Below are positions 1 to 5,308 of a stretch of DNA of 6,111 nt, piece by piece; position 1 is the first letter of the stretch; the number at the start of each line of letters is the position of its first letter. Source of the DNA: Methanosarcinales archaeon. Lineage in GTDB: Archaea; Halobacteriota; Methanosarcinia; Methanosarcinales; Methanogasteraceae. The notes beneath the pieces were generated by a model. That model was given only the letters and a program-made list of their open reading frames with translations, did not search any database and was not told the DNA's origin. The stretch spans positions 1 to 6,111 of the forward strand of contig DAOVGO010000109.1 in the NCBI GenBank assembly GCA_030672345.1. Direction: 5' to 3'. Made by a program: the position numbers and the translations under genes.

Positions 1-142
1 CGATGGCCTTCACTCCGGTGACAAGCTGCTGCTCGACGGGAGCCCGATCAAGGATTGCAGGCGCCTCCCCTTCCACCGGGTCGCGCCTGTCGGCCTCAAC
101 GACGCCCTCTCCGTCGAGCGGCCTGCCGAGCGCATCCACAAC
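1..142 (-). other. ATP synthase alpha-subunit-like segment joined in frame to the HEAT ORF
   Basis: Residues 193-239 of the frame beginning at 718 read VVDALGRPLDGEG, then RRDPVEGEAPAILDR and APVEQQLVTGVKAI. From family knowledge this is the stretch of F-type and N-type ATP synthase alpha subunits just before the Walker A loop; the E. coli AtpA counterpart contains LGAPIDGKGP, APGVIERQSV and VQTGYKAVDSMIPIG. The RRDPVE..APAI.DR spelling recalls the N-ATPase alpha subunits known from some Methanosarcina, but I cannot prove that subtype. The roughly 130 N-terminal residues of a real alpha subunit (beta-barrel domain) are absent and replaced by HEAT repeats. No Walker A is visible because the window ends first. 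This is therefore a fragment or chimera and not a normal atpA. Confidence 0.8.
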
Positions 143-718
143 ACACATACGCGTAACCCAACGCCTATTCTCGAGCGCATTGAGTAGTGTATCGATATTG
201 GCATCAGCGATCTTCCCGAGATGTTCGGATACATAACTCCAGTGCAACTTGTATGCGGAGGCCCACTCTTTAAACGTCTTCTCTTTGCCAACGGCATCCT
301 CTTTCTCGAGCACGTCTACCATCGCACGAACCGCACGCTTATCCTTGAAATTGCCAAGCGCCTCACTGATGCTTTTGCGTGCTCTTTCGTCACGCTCTTT
401 CAGTTCGTGAAAATGGTAGTAATACGCATCCCCCATTCTACTGAACGACTCTACCATGAGTCGCATTTTTATGCTGTCATCGATCAGCATCCGCCTCAGC
501 ATGTCAAAACCTGCATCTCCGAGCTGGTACAGCGACTCGGCAGCGGCTCTGCGCACTGCCCGGCTCTCGTCCTGCCACACCGCCCTCGCAAGTGCGCCAA
601 AAATCATCGGGTGATAATCTTCGCCCGCATCCCCAAGCGCAACCGCAGCATCACAACGCTCCTTTCTGGTGCCGTGTTCGAGCGATTTCCTGAGTTCGTA
701 TTCATCGATGTCTGTCAT
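1..718 (-). CDS. HEAT-repeat protein, 3' end outside window, frame runs into ATP synthase alpha-like sequence
   Basis: This minus-strand frame starts at the ATG at 718-716 (MTDIDEYELRKSLEHG) and stays open for 239 codons to the window edge. Residues 1 to about 192 form helical repeats of the HEAT / PBS-lyase type: each has an R..AA..L-like first helix and a second helix ending in a leucine-rich stretch. Examples are RCDAAVALGDAG (21-32), AVRRAAAESLYQLGDAG (54-70), ARKSISEALGNFKDKRAV (113-130) and WVTRMCVVDALG (187-198). Such proteins are usually soluble scaffolds for protein contacts, and no catalytic motif is visible, so the role is unknown. The start is supported by a GGGGTG stretch just upstream and a TATA-like box about 47 bases before the ATG. 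After about residue 193 the sequence stops looking like HEAT and matches the F1-ATPase alpha subunit without a frame change (see the separate entry). The HEAT assignment is fairly sure; the true C-terminus is not known. Confidence 0.75.
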   Translation of the reverse strand, partial: MTDIDEYELRKSLEHGTRKERCDAAVALGDAGEDYHPMIFGALARAVWQDESRAVRRAAAESLYQLGDAGFDMLRRMLIDDSIKMRLMVESFSRMGDAYYYHFHELKERDERARKSISEALGNFKDKRAVRAMVDVLEKEDAVGKEKTFKEWASAYKLHWSYVSEHLGKIADANIDTLLNALENRRWVTRMCVVDALGRPLDGEGVVEADRRDPVEGEAPAILDRAPVEQQLVTGVKAI

Positions 719-756
719 TGTTCCCACACCCCGGCACTGTTACAATCTGTTCGCTC

Positions 757-770
757 TCTGTATTTAATTC
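757..770 (-). promoter_or_regulatory. Putative TATA box of the HEAT-repeat gene
   Basis: Read on the minus strand, 770-757 contains GAATTAAATACAG, an A/T-rich TATA-like element (core ATTAAATA at 768-761). Its centre lies about 47 bases before the ATG at 718, which predicts a transcript start near 738 and a leader of about 20 bases carrying the GGGGTG stretch close to the start codon. This is pattern evidence only. Confidence 0.4.
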
Positions 771-796
771 ATCGTTATCGGTCAGATGCCGTCCGC

Positions 797-1181
797 GGTA
801 TCATACCCGTACACGCCAAGAACGTGTACCTGCCAGCGATGGCGATCGGGCTTTCACGGGATGAGTGCGTCAAAAACGAGGTTGATGCGCTCGAGAAGGT
901 TGGACTCAATGAGATGGCAGAGACCACCGTCCCATGGAGATGTCCGGCGGCGAGCAGCAGCGGGTCGCAATCGCAAGAGCGCTCATCAATAAGCTAAAGA
1001 TTCTCTTTGCCGATGAGCCGACCGCGAATCTGGACCGTGCGTCGTCGATGCAGATTCTTGAGCTGTTCCGGGATACCCTGGCAGACGATCCCGATGGTGA
1101 TGCATGAGATGGAGGACGCTGATATTGTGGATAGGGTGATCTGGCTGGCTGACGGGGGAGGTTGTGGGGCGGGAGAAGTAG
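797..1181 (+). pseudogene. Decayed ABC transporter ATP-binding protein (LolD/MacB type), 5'-truncated and frameshifted
   Basis: Three reading frames together spell the C-terminal half of an ABC ATPase. Frame one, from about 797, gives GIIPVHAKNVYLPAMAIGLS and ends ...VGLNEMAET near 925. The next part begins near 928 in another frame as RPMEMSGGEQQRVAIARAL, the ABC signature, followed by ILFADEPTANLD, the Walker B and D-loop; it reaches a stop at 1109-1111. From 1082 the original frame resumes with QTIPMVMHEMEDADIVDRV, where the H-loop histidine is kept, then WLADG. A final extra G in the G5 run at 1154-1158 breaks the frame again; removing it gives the usual ending DGEVVGREK and a stop at 1179-1181. 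The Walker A half, about 110-120 residues, is missing: that space holds the divergent HEAT-gene promoter. No permease partner is present. Three separate lesions plus truncation argue for a true pseudogene, although homopolymer sequencing errors could explain some of them. Confidence 0.85.
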
Positions 1182-1318
1182 AGGTCCTGACACATCCTTC
1201 CGGATGGCAATAATCACCGTTCCCACAACACCGCGGCGATTGCCCGGGTGATACCTCTGAACTACTAATCGAAGCACAATCGCGGGTCTGGTCGGTTTAC
1301 ACTCCACCTGATCAATAC

Positions 1319-1328
1319 CCTTATATCT
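1319..1328 (+). promoter_or_regulatory. mtd TATA box
   Basis: The sequence CCTTATATCT lies about 38 bases before the mtd ATG. An archaeal TATA box at this distance predicts transcription starting near 1348, just before the GGTGA ribosome binding site, so the leader would be short, about 12 bases. The 1182-1318 stretch before it shows no gene; it holds a small CATCC/GGATG hairpin at 1193-1206 without a T-run. Confidence 0.6.
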
Positions 1329-1349
1329 CATAACCCTGATACAGAACGC

Positions 1350-1354
1350 GGTGA
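1350..1354 (+). promoter_or_regulatory. mtd ribosome binding site
   Basis: GGTGA, a perfect match to the archaeal anti-Shine-Dalgarno, lies 6 bases before the ATG at 1361. It fixes the start codon and contrasts with hemD, the ACT gene and the methyltransferase gene, which lack a well-placed one. Confidence 0.75.
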
Positions 1355-1360
1355 CACATC

Positions 1361-2200
1361 ATGAGTGATGTAAAGATTGGATTTGTAAAGCTTGGGAATC
1401 TCGGGATGTCCCAGGTGATTGACCTGGTTCTTGACGAGATTGCAGCAAGAAAAGGTATCATGGTAAGGACGCTCGGAACCGGCGCAAAGATGGGACCGGA
1501 CGAGGCAAAGGATACCGAGGCTTTGATCAAGCACTGGGACCCTGATTTTGTGGTGATGATCAGCCCGAACGCGGGCGCACCCGGACCGACTGCGGCAAGG
1601 GAGATCTACAAGAACACGCCGACGATCATCGTATCCGACGGACCTGACAAGAAGGACGCACGTCAGGCACTGAAGGATGCCGGTTTCGGATCGATCATAC
1701 TGAAGGTCGACCCGCTGATCGGTGCGAAGAGAGAGTTTCTTGACCCGACAGAGATGGCGTCGTTCAACGCTGATGCGATGAAGGTCCTCTCCGCATGTGG
1801 CGTGGTACGTATGATTCAGGAGGAAATCGACAAGGTGATCGATCAGGTTGCTTCTGGCAAGTCAGGAAAGGACCTTGAACTGCCATACATCCTTGGAAGT
1901 CCTGAGAAGTGTGTCGAGCGCGGGTGCTTCGAGAACCCGTACGCGAAGGCGAAGGCTCTTGCGGCGCTCCACATGGCAAACACGGTTGCAGCAATCAACT
2001 TCCCTGCCTGTTTCATACACAAGGACATTGAGAAGGTTGCGCTGACCGCGGCGGCAGGTCACGAGATGATGACTGCGGCGGCAGTTCTTGCAAGGGAAGC
2101 ACGTGAGATCGAGAAGTCGAATGATACGCTCTGCCGCCAGCCACATGCAGGGGCAGGCAACCTGCTGACCAAGACCAAACTATACGATAAGCCAGCGTAA
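1361..2200 (+). CDS. mtd: F420-dependent methylenetetrahydromethanopterin dehydrogenase
   Basis: Mtd catalyses the reversible hydride transfer between methylene-H4MPT and coenzyme F420, giving methenyl-H4MPT and F420H2 (EC 1.5.98.1), a cytoplasmic step of the methanogenic C1 pathway. The 279 residues match the usual family length, so the gene looks full-length. Family blocks are visible along the protein: IGFVKLGNLG (6-15) at the N-terminus, SPNAGAPGPTAARE (68-81), the GAKREFLDP block (121-129) with FNADAMKVL (135-143), ENPYAKAKALAALHMANTVA (191-210), and the C-terminal GHEMM (233-237) through AREIEKSND (247-255) to RQPHAGAG (259-266). I recall the same order and near-identical blocks in Methanopyrus kandleri Mtd. 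It has its own TATA box and GGTGA site and a hairpin/oligo-T terminator, so it is probably monocistronic and, as in other methanogens, highly expressed. No anomalies were seen. Confidence 0.98.
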   Translation: MSDVKIGFVKLGNLGMSQVIDLVLDEIAARKGIMVRTLGTGAKMGPDEAKDTEALIKHWDPDFVVMISPNAGAPGPTAAREIYKNTPTIIVSDGPDKKDARQALKDAGFGSIILKVDPLIGAKREFLDPTEMASFNADAMKVLSACGVVRMIQEEIDKVIDQVASGKSGKDLELPYILGSPEKCVERGCFENPYAKAKALAALHMANTVAAINFPACFIHKDIEKVALTAAAGHEMMTAAAVLAREAREIEKSNDTLCRQPHAGAGNLLTKTKLYDKPA

Positions 2201-2289
2201 GGTGCGACTTCAGCACCTTTGTTTTTTATTTTTCGTTTTTTGTTTTTGTTTTTGTTTTTTGTTTGTGTTTGTCGCGGTCTCTTTTTTTA
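2199..2289 (+). terminator. mtd terminator: hairpin plus long oligo-T tract
   Basis: A perfect 7-bp stem, AAGGTGC (2199-2205) with GCACCTT (2213-2219), encloses a 7-base loop and begins inside the mtd stop codon. It is followed by about 70 bases dominated by T runs of 3-7 (2218-2289), interrupted by single G, A or C. Archaeal RNA polymerase terminates intrinsically on oligo-T, so this tract would act as a multi-site terminator; the hairpin may help or protect the mRNA end. Confidence 0.8.
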
Positions 2290-2331
2290 GCAGACGCACT
2301 CGATTATCCGGTTCTTGTTCGTTAATGTCCA

Positions 2332-2358
2332 TAACGCAATCACTGGAAGATTGCGTTA
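2332..2358. repeat. Perfect 10-bp inverted repeat upstream of hemD
   Basis: TAACGCAATC (2332-2341) and GATTGCGTTA (2349-2358) are exact reverse complements around a 7-base spacer, ACTGGAA. Four further bases on each side, CGTT (2320-2323) and AACG (2359-2362), could pair at a distance. There is no T-run behind the right arm, so it is not a plain terminator for plus transcripts. It lies about 105 bases before the hemD ATG, outside the core promoter, and could be a regulator binding site or an RNA hairpin. The rest of the 2290-2431 spacer shows no gene. Confidence 0.6.
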
Positions 2359-2431
2359 AACGAAAACGCATATCAAAAGAGTGTACGATGTATTGCCCCC
2401 CTCCACATACCAAAGTCCCAAAAACCACAAG

Positions 2432-2441
2432 GCATTTTTAC
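2432..2441 (+). promoter_or_regulatory. Putative hemD TATA-like box, leaderless start
   Basis: GCATTTTTAC is the only T/A-rich core in the otherwise C/A-rich 60 bases before hemD. Its centre is about 27 bases before the ATG at 2464, so transcription would begin at or next to the start codon. No Shine-Dalgarno is present in the preceding CCAAAACCACCACC, which fits a leaderless mRNA. The box is a poor match to consensus. Confidence 0.4.
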
Positions 2442-2463
2442 CAGCCGGACCAAAACCACCACC

Positions 2464-3249
2464 ATGAACCGACCAGTCGTTGCGATCATGCGTCCTGACA
2501 TGCATCTTAATTCCTCGATCGAACTTGCGCGTTCGCACGGGTTTGATGTGATCGCAGCGCCGATGATCGAGCTTACGAGCTATCACGACGACCGTTTCGA
2601 CGGGTTTGTGGAGCGCGTGCTTGCGCACGAATCAGACATCGTGATATTCACCAGCGCAAACGGCATCCCATTCACGCTGCAGAAGATCGAGGACGTTTCT
2701 GGATTTATCCGTGCGTTGAACAGGACGTGCGTCGTTGCCATCGGGTCGAAGACGAAGAAAGCACTTGAAAAGCAGAATATCGATGTTTCCATGATGCCGG
2801 ATTCCTTCAGTTCGGAAGGGATCGCAGAGATGCTCGGCGAGATCGATGATACGGATCTCCAGGTCGTTGAGGTGGTGCGGAGTGCGCACGGCGATCCTGC
2901 GCTGATCACAACGCTCTCAGGGCGTGCCGCGACAGAGGTGCACGAGACCGTGGTGTACAGACTGGTACTCCCGGATGACGGCAGGCAGCAGCGGCTGATC
3001 AGGGAGGCTCTCGCAGGCAGGGTCGATGCGTTCGCATTCACCAGCGCGATGACCGTTCACAATTTTATGGAGGTCGCACGCAGCATGGATAGCGAATCCA
3101 GGGTCGTGGATATGCTTAATAAGCGAATCGTTGCCGCGATCGGACCTCCGACAGCCGAGACGCTGCAAACGTACGGTGTGAAGGTGTGTGTCACGCCAGA
3201 GAGGTTCACATTTAGAGATATGATCGATGCGCTGGAGAAGTGCGTATGA
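2464..3249 (+). CDS. hemD: Uroporphyrinogen-III synthase
   Basis: HemD closes and inverts ring D of hydroxymethylbilane to give uroporphyrinogen III (EC 4.2.1.75). In a methanogen this is the branch point to F430, cobamides and siroheme. The 261 residues are within the family range and show its two-lobe pattern: N-terminal VVAIMRP (5-11), FTSANG (62-67), VAIGSKTKKALE (91-102), FSSEGIAEML (115-124), then VRSAHGDPALITTL (138-151), ETVVYRL (161-167), the mirror motif FTSAMTVHNF (192-201) and AAIGPPTAETL (224-234) with the ending TPERFTFRDMIDAL (244-257). The family is poorly conserved in sequence, but this motif set is distinctive. No other heme or cobalamin gene is adjacent. The ATG at 2464 is chosen because the homology starts immediately after it. 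The gene ends 10 bp from the convergent nurA. Confidence 0.93.
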   Translation: MNRPVVAIMRPDMHLNSSIELARSHGFDVIAAPMIELTSYHDDRFDGFVERVLAHESDIVIFTSANGIPFTLQKIEDVSGFIRALNRTCVVAIGSKTKKALEKQNIDVSMMPDSFSSEGIAEMLGEIDDTDLQVVEVVRSAHGDPALITTLSGRAATEVHETVVYRLVLPDDGRQQRLIREALAGRVDAFAFTSAMTVHNFMEVARSMDSESRVVDMLNKRIVAAIGPPTAETLQTYGVKVCVTPERFTFRDMIDALEKCV

Positions 3250-3259
3250 ACAATGGTTT

Positions 3260-4453
3260 TCAGGACGGATAAACCCTGATCCTCGAAGAAGAACCGCTCT
3301 CTCGCGCTTTATACCCCTGCTTTGCCCCGGTGTGTGTAACGATCCCGTGCTCTCTACAGAACCGGCTTAGCATCCTGTAGAACACCTCGTGCTCTTTTGT
3401 CGTGACCACTGCGTTTCTGTGTGCGAGCATCAGGATATCAGGATAACTGCCACGCAGGATCGTTTCCGCACGGACGATATCTGCGATGCGGTCGATCTCA
3501 TCCGCATCATCCGCAGCCCAGACCGGGAACTCGATCCGGCTCGGCAGATCGCCCATCCGCATGTAAAAGAAAGCGATACTGTCCCGGTACCTGATATATG
3601 TATCGAGAACCGACGGACTGTCCGCGCCGCGGCGATCATCCCGGTTACAGATGAATGCCTTTGTCCGGTCGCCCCAGTTCAGTTCATCTGCGAACAATAC
3701 CGGATCAAAGAGTTGTTTCGTCTCTTTCAGGCGGTAAATGTGGCGCATCATGGTCACGACATCTCTTTGCACGCTCACGTCCACATACCCGATTATCGGA
3801 TTTCCGGTTTCGTTTGATGCATCGAGCAATTTCATCATGGCGTCGAGATATATCTCCTTTATGTTCTTGCGCAGCGCATTGATGTGCGAGGGCACCAGCG
3901 TTCCGTCGAGCAGCAGGTAGATCCGGTCAAACGCGTGCATCAGGTCGATCAGGGCGTCGCATTCGAGAGCGAAGCGTCTGGCATCGACAAACTCCTTTCC
4001 GTACGCGTACACCCCTGCATCCGCGAACTCGTCAGGGGTGATCAGGCTTGCGCTTGTTTCCTGGGCGTACTCGCGGTCGGTCGTGTGCCTGTTGTATACG
4101 CTTCCGACCTGCACGGCTGCGATCGGGAGACCGTAGTTCTTGTCAGGATATATCTGGCTGCCATCCGCCGATCCGACGGTGACTCCAGAAAGCACGCCAT
4201 CCACCCAGCTGATCGCATCCTCTCGATTCTTCCATGATGTGGCTGGATGGAAGCGTCTGATGGCAACTCCTGACTCGAAGAGCTTTGCGCCGCTGTACTG
4301 CGGAAGAGTGCTGTTTAAGGATGCATCCGCGCAGTCCAGATTCGGGAGTGCTTTTCTGTACCAAGCGAGTTCGCCTGAGGTCTCGCGTTCGTAGTTTATG
4401 ATCGCTGATTTCCGGTCTTCGAACTCGGATGAGAGGTCATGGAGGTTTAGCAT
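3260..4453 (-). CDS. nurA: NurA-family nuclease
   Basis: NurA is a Mn-dependent 5'-3' nuclease that works with the HerA translocase, alongside Mre11-Rad50, to resect DNA ends in archaea. The 397-residue product carries the family signature in order: ADGSQIYPD (96-104) with the metal-binding D97 in the DGS motif, a central acidic residue likely E164 in FALECDAL, LLDGTLVPSH (181-190) with D183, GYVDVSVQRDVV (222-233), FADEL (254-258), and LMLAHRNAVVTTKEHEVF (341-358) containing the C-terminal H345. All expected catalytic positions appear present, so the protein is probably active; exact residue roles are inferred from family patterns. The start lies 21 bases after the stop of the ACT-domain gene, so the two are probably cotranscribed; GGGGAC at about 8 bases from the ATG is a weak ribosome site. 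herA, mre11 and rad50 are not in this window. The 3' end faces hemD. Confidence 0.85.
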   Translation of the reverse strand: MLNLHDLSSEFEDRKSAIINYERETSGELAWYRKALPNLDCADASLNSTLPQYSGAKLFESGVAIRRFHPATSWKNREDAISWVDGVLSGVTVGSADGSQIYPDKNYGLPIAAVQVGSVYNRHTTDREYAQETSASLITPDEFADAGVYAYGKEFVDARRFALECDALIDLMHAFDRIYLLLDGTLVPSHINALRKNIKEIYLDAMMKLLDASNETGNPIIGYVDVSVQRDVVTMMRHIYRLKETKQLFDPVLFADELNWGDRTKAFICNRDDRRGADSPSVLDTYIRYRDSIAFFYMRMGDLPSRIEFPVWAADDADEIDRIADIVRAETILRGSYPDILMLAHRNAVVTTKEHEVFYRMLSRFCREHGIVTHTGAKQGYKARESGSSSRIRVYPS

Positions 4454-4474
4454 AGATATAGTCCCCAGAAAACC

Positions 4475-4972
4475 CTAATTCCGCACAGGCTCGATCACCA
4501 GCAGATCCTTCTGATCAGCGATACCTTTCAGGATACCAACCGCCGCCGCAAGTTCAGGCTTGCCTGCCGCCTCGATGATCATGTATGCGGACGACTCCTC
4601 CTCGATCTCAGGCATCGCGATGGAGATGTCAGTAACCTCTGCAAATCCGGTGCGGTCGATGCGGTCAATGGTGTCCATGATGTCGGTATGTATGATATGC
4701 CCGATCAGGATCACCGACTCCCGTTCAATCAGCGGGTTCTCATCGATTCTGGCAATATCAATACCGTTCTTCCCGAGCGCATCGATCAGCAACCTGTGAT
4801 TATGCTCATCGATCTCGAATACGATCTGCACCGGAATCTTGCCACGCGACGTCCTCTGGTCGCGATGGTGCACGATGCTGATGATGTTGCCGCCGAGCGT
4901 GGAGAGTGGGGTGAGTGCCGCCAGAAGCTGTCCTGGCTTGTCCTGCAGTTCGAGGGTTGCTGCAATTCGCAT
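4475..4972 (-). CDS. Two-ACT-domain regulatory protein
   Basis: ACT domains bind amino acids or similar small ligands and control enzymes allosterically. The 165-residue protein begins as a classic ACT domain, MRIAATLELQDKPGQLLAAL (1-20) with the glycine-containing turn DKPGQL, then STLGGNIISIVHHRD (24-38), and a strand PVQIVFEID (47-55). The second half, SVILIGHIIHTDIMDTIDRI (86-105) followed by SAYMIIEAAGKPELAAAVGI (128-147) and LLVIEPV (157-163), has the strand-helix pattern of another ACT-like domain. No catalytic domain is present. From memory, methanogens often carry a stand-alone ACT protein of this kind next to homoserine dehydrogenase; here the partner downstream is nurA instead. An in-frame ATG 24 codons upstream (5044) would add a hydrophobic tail unlike the family, so the ATG at 4972 is preferred. 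No Shine-Dalgarno is visible, which fits a leaderless start. Confidence 0.85.
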   Translation of the reverse strand: MRIAATLELQDKPGQLLAALTPLSTLGGNIISIVHHRDQRTSRGKIPVQIVFEIDEHNHRLLIDALGKNGIDIARIDENPLIERESVILIGHIIHTDIMDTIDRIDRTGFAEVTDISIAMPEIEEESSAYMIIEAAGKPELAAAVGILKGIADQKDLLVIEPVRN

Positions 4973-4991
4973 TGGGATATATATGGCGCTT

Positions 4992-5003
4992 TGGTATAAT
5001 AAG
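4992..5003 (-). promoter_or_regulatory. Putative TATA box of the ACT-nurA unit
   Basis: Minus-strand 5003-4992 reads CTTATTATACC, about 26 bases before the ATG at 4972, which places the transcript start at the start codon. A second A/T-rich stretch, TAAATTTATTA at 5025-5015, could drive a transcript with a leader of about 20 bases. A TATATAT run at 4977-4983 is too close to the ATG to serve this gene. Confidence 0.45.
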
Positions 5004-5020
5004 GGAACCCACAGTAATAA

Positions 5021-5275
5021 ATTTACCCAGATCGGATCTGTCAACTTAACGCTGATCTGTCGACAAGAAGCTGCATCACAGATTGCCTATACCTGCTACC
5101 CCGCACGTTCTGGGGTAATCCTACCGCAGAATGCGTGGATGGTAACGTCTACGTAGTAAGCTCGCAGGACAAGTCGGAATGCCCGTGTTTGGATGGGTGG
5201 TTGGACTTTAACCGAACACCAATGCGAGAAAGCTTGGGCTACAGGGTATTTAGGGGTGAAATGATTCAGCAGTGA
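5021..5275 (+). other. Unassigned spacer with a start-less open stretch
   Basis: The divergent gap between the ACT gene and the methyltransferase gene is 336 bp. One plus frame is open for 84 codons, 5021 to the stop at 5273-5275, without an ATG in its first two thirds; a GTG at 5135 would give 46 residues. The translation has six cysteines, including TAECVDGNVYVV and SECPCLDGW, and I recognise no family. A TACCCC/GGGGTA hairpin (5097-5102 with 5112-5117) lies inside. It could be a gene relic, the end of a degraded mobile element, a small RNA or chance. Confidence 0.25.
5035..5064. repeat. Tandem 11-mer GATCTGTCRAC, 19-bp period
   Basis: GATCTGTCAAC at 5035-5045 is repeated as GATCTGTCGAC at 5054-5064, differing in one base. 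The 19-bp period puts both copies on about the same face of the helix, and the pair sits just upstream of the ACT-nurA TATA candidates. It could be a regulator site or a target-site remnant. Confidence 0.4.
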
Positions 5276-5281
5276 TATGAC

Positions 5282-5293
5282 GATTATATATGG
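5282..5293 (+). promoter_or_regulatory. TATA box of the methyltransferase gene
   Basis: GATTATATATGG is a strong archaeal TATA box centred about 22-25 bases before the ATG at 5309. The predicted transcript start falls at or just inside the first codons, so translation is probably leaderless, from the ATG at 5309 or the in-frame ATG at 5315. A GGAG at 5292-5295 is too far from either ATG to be an ordinary ribosome site. Confidence 0.6.
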
Positions 5294-5308
5294 AGAAACG
5301 TGTTTATC

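Noticed and set aside
221..997. Long plus-strand open frame opposite the HEAT gene
   Set aside because: Its first 500 bases mirror the well-supported minus-strand HEAT frame and match no family. Only its end (from about 797) is meaningful, as part of the ABC ATPase pseudogene.
906..1331. Minus-strand open frame over the ABC ATPase relic
   Set aside because: It is the complement of clear ABC signature and Walker B sequence, with a proline/serine/arginine-rich translation typical of antisense frames.
2202..2498. Phe/Val-rich plus frame and Lys/Gln-rich minus frame over the T-tract
   Set aside because: Both are translations of the low-complexity oligo-T terminator and do not resemble real proteins.
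4973..5044. N-terminal extension of the ACT protein from the ATG at 5044
   Set aside because: It would add a hydrophobic 24-residue leader, but ACT homology starts exactly at the ATG at 4972 and the extension covers the promoter candidates.
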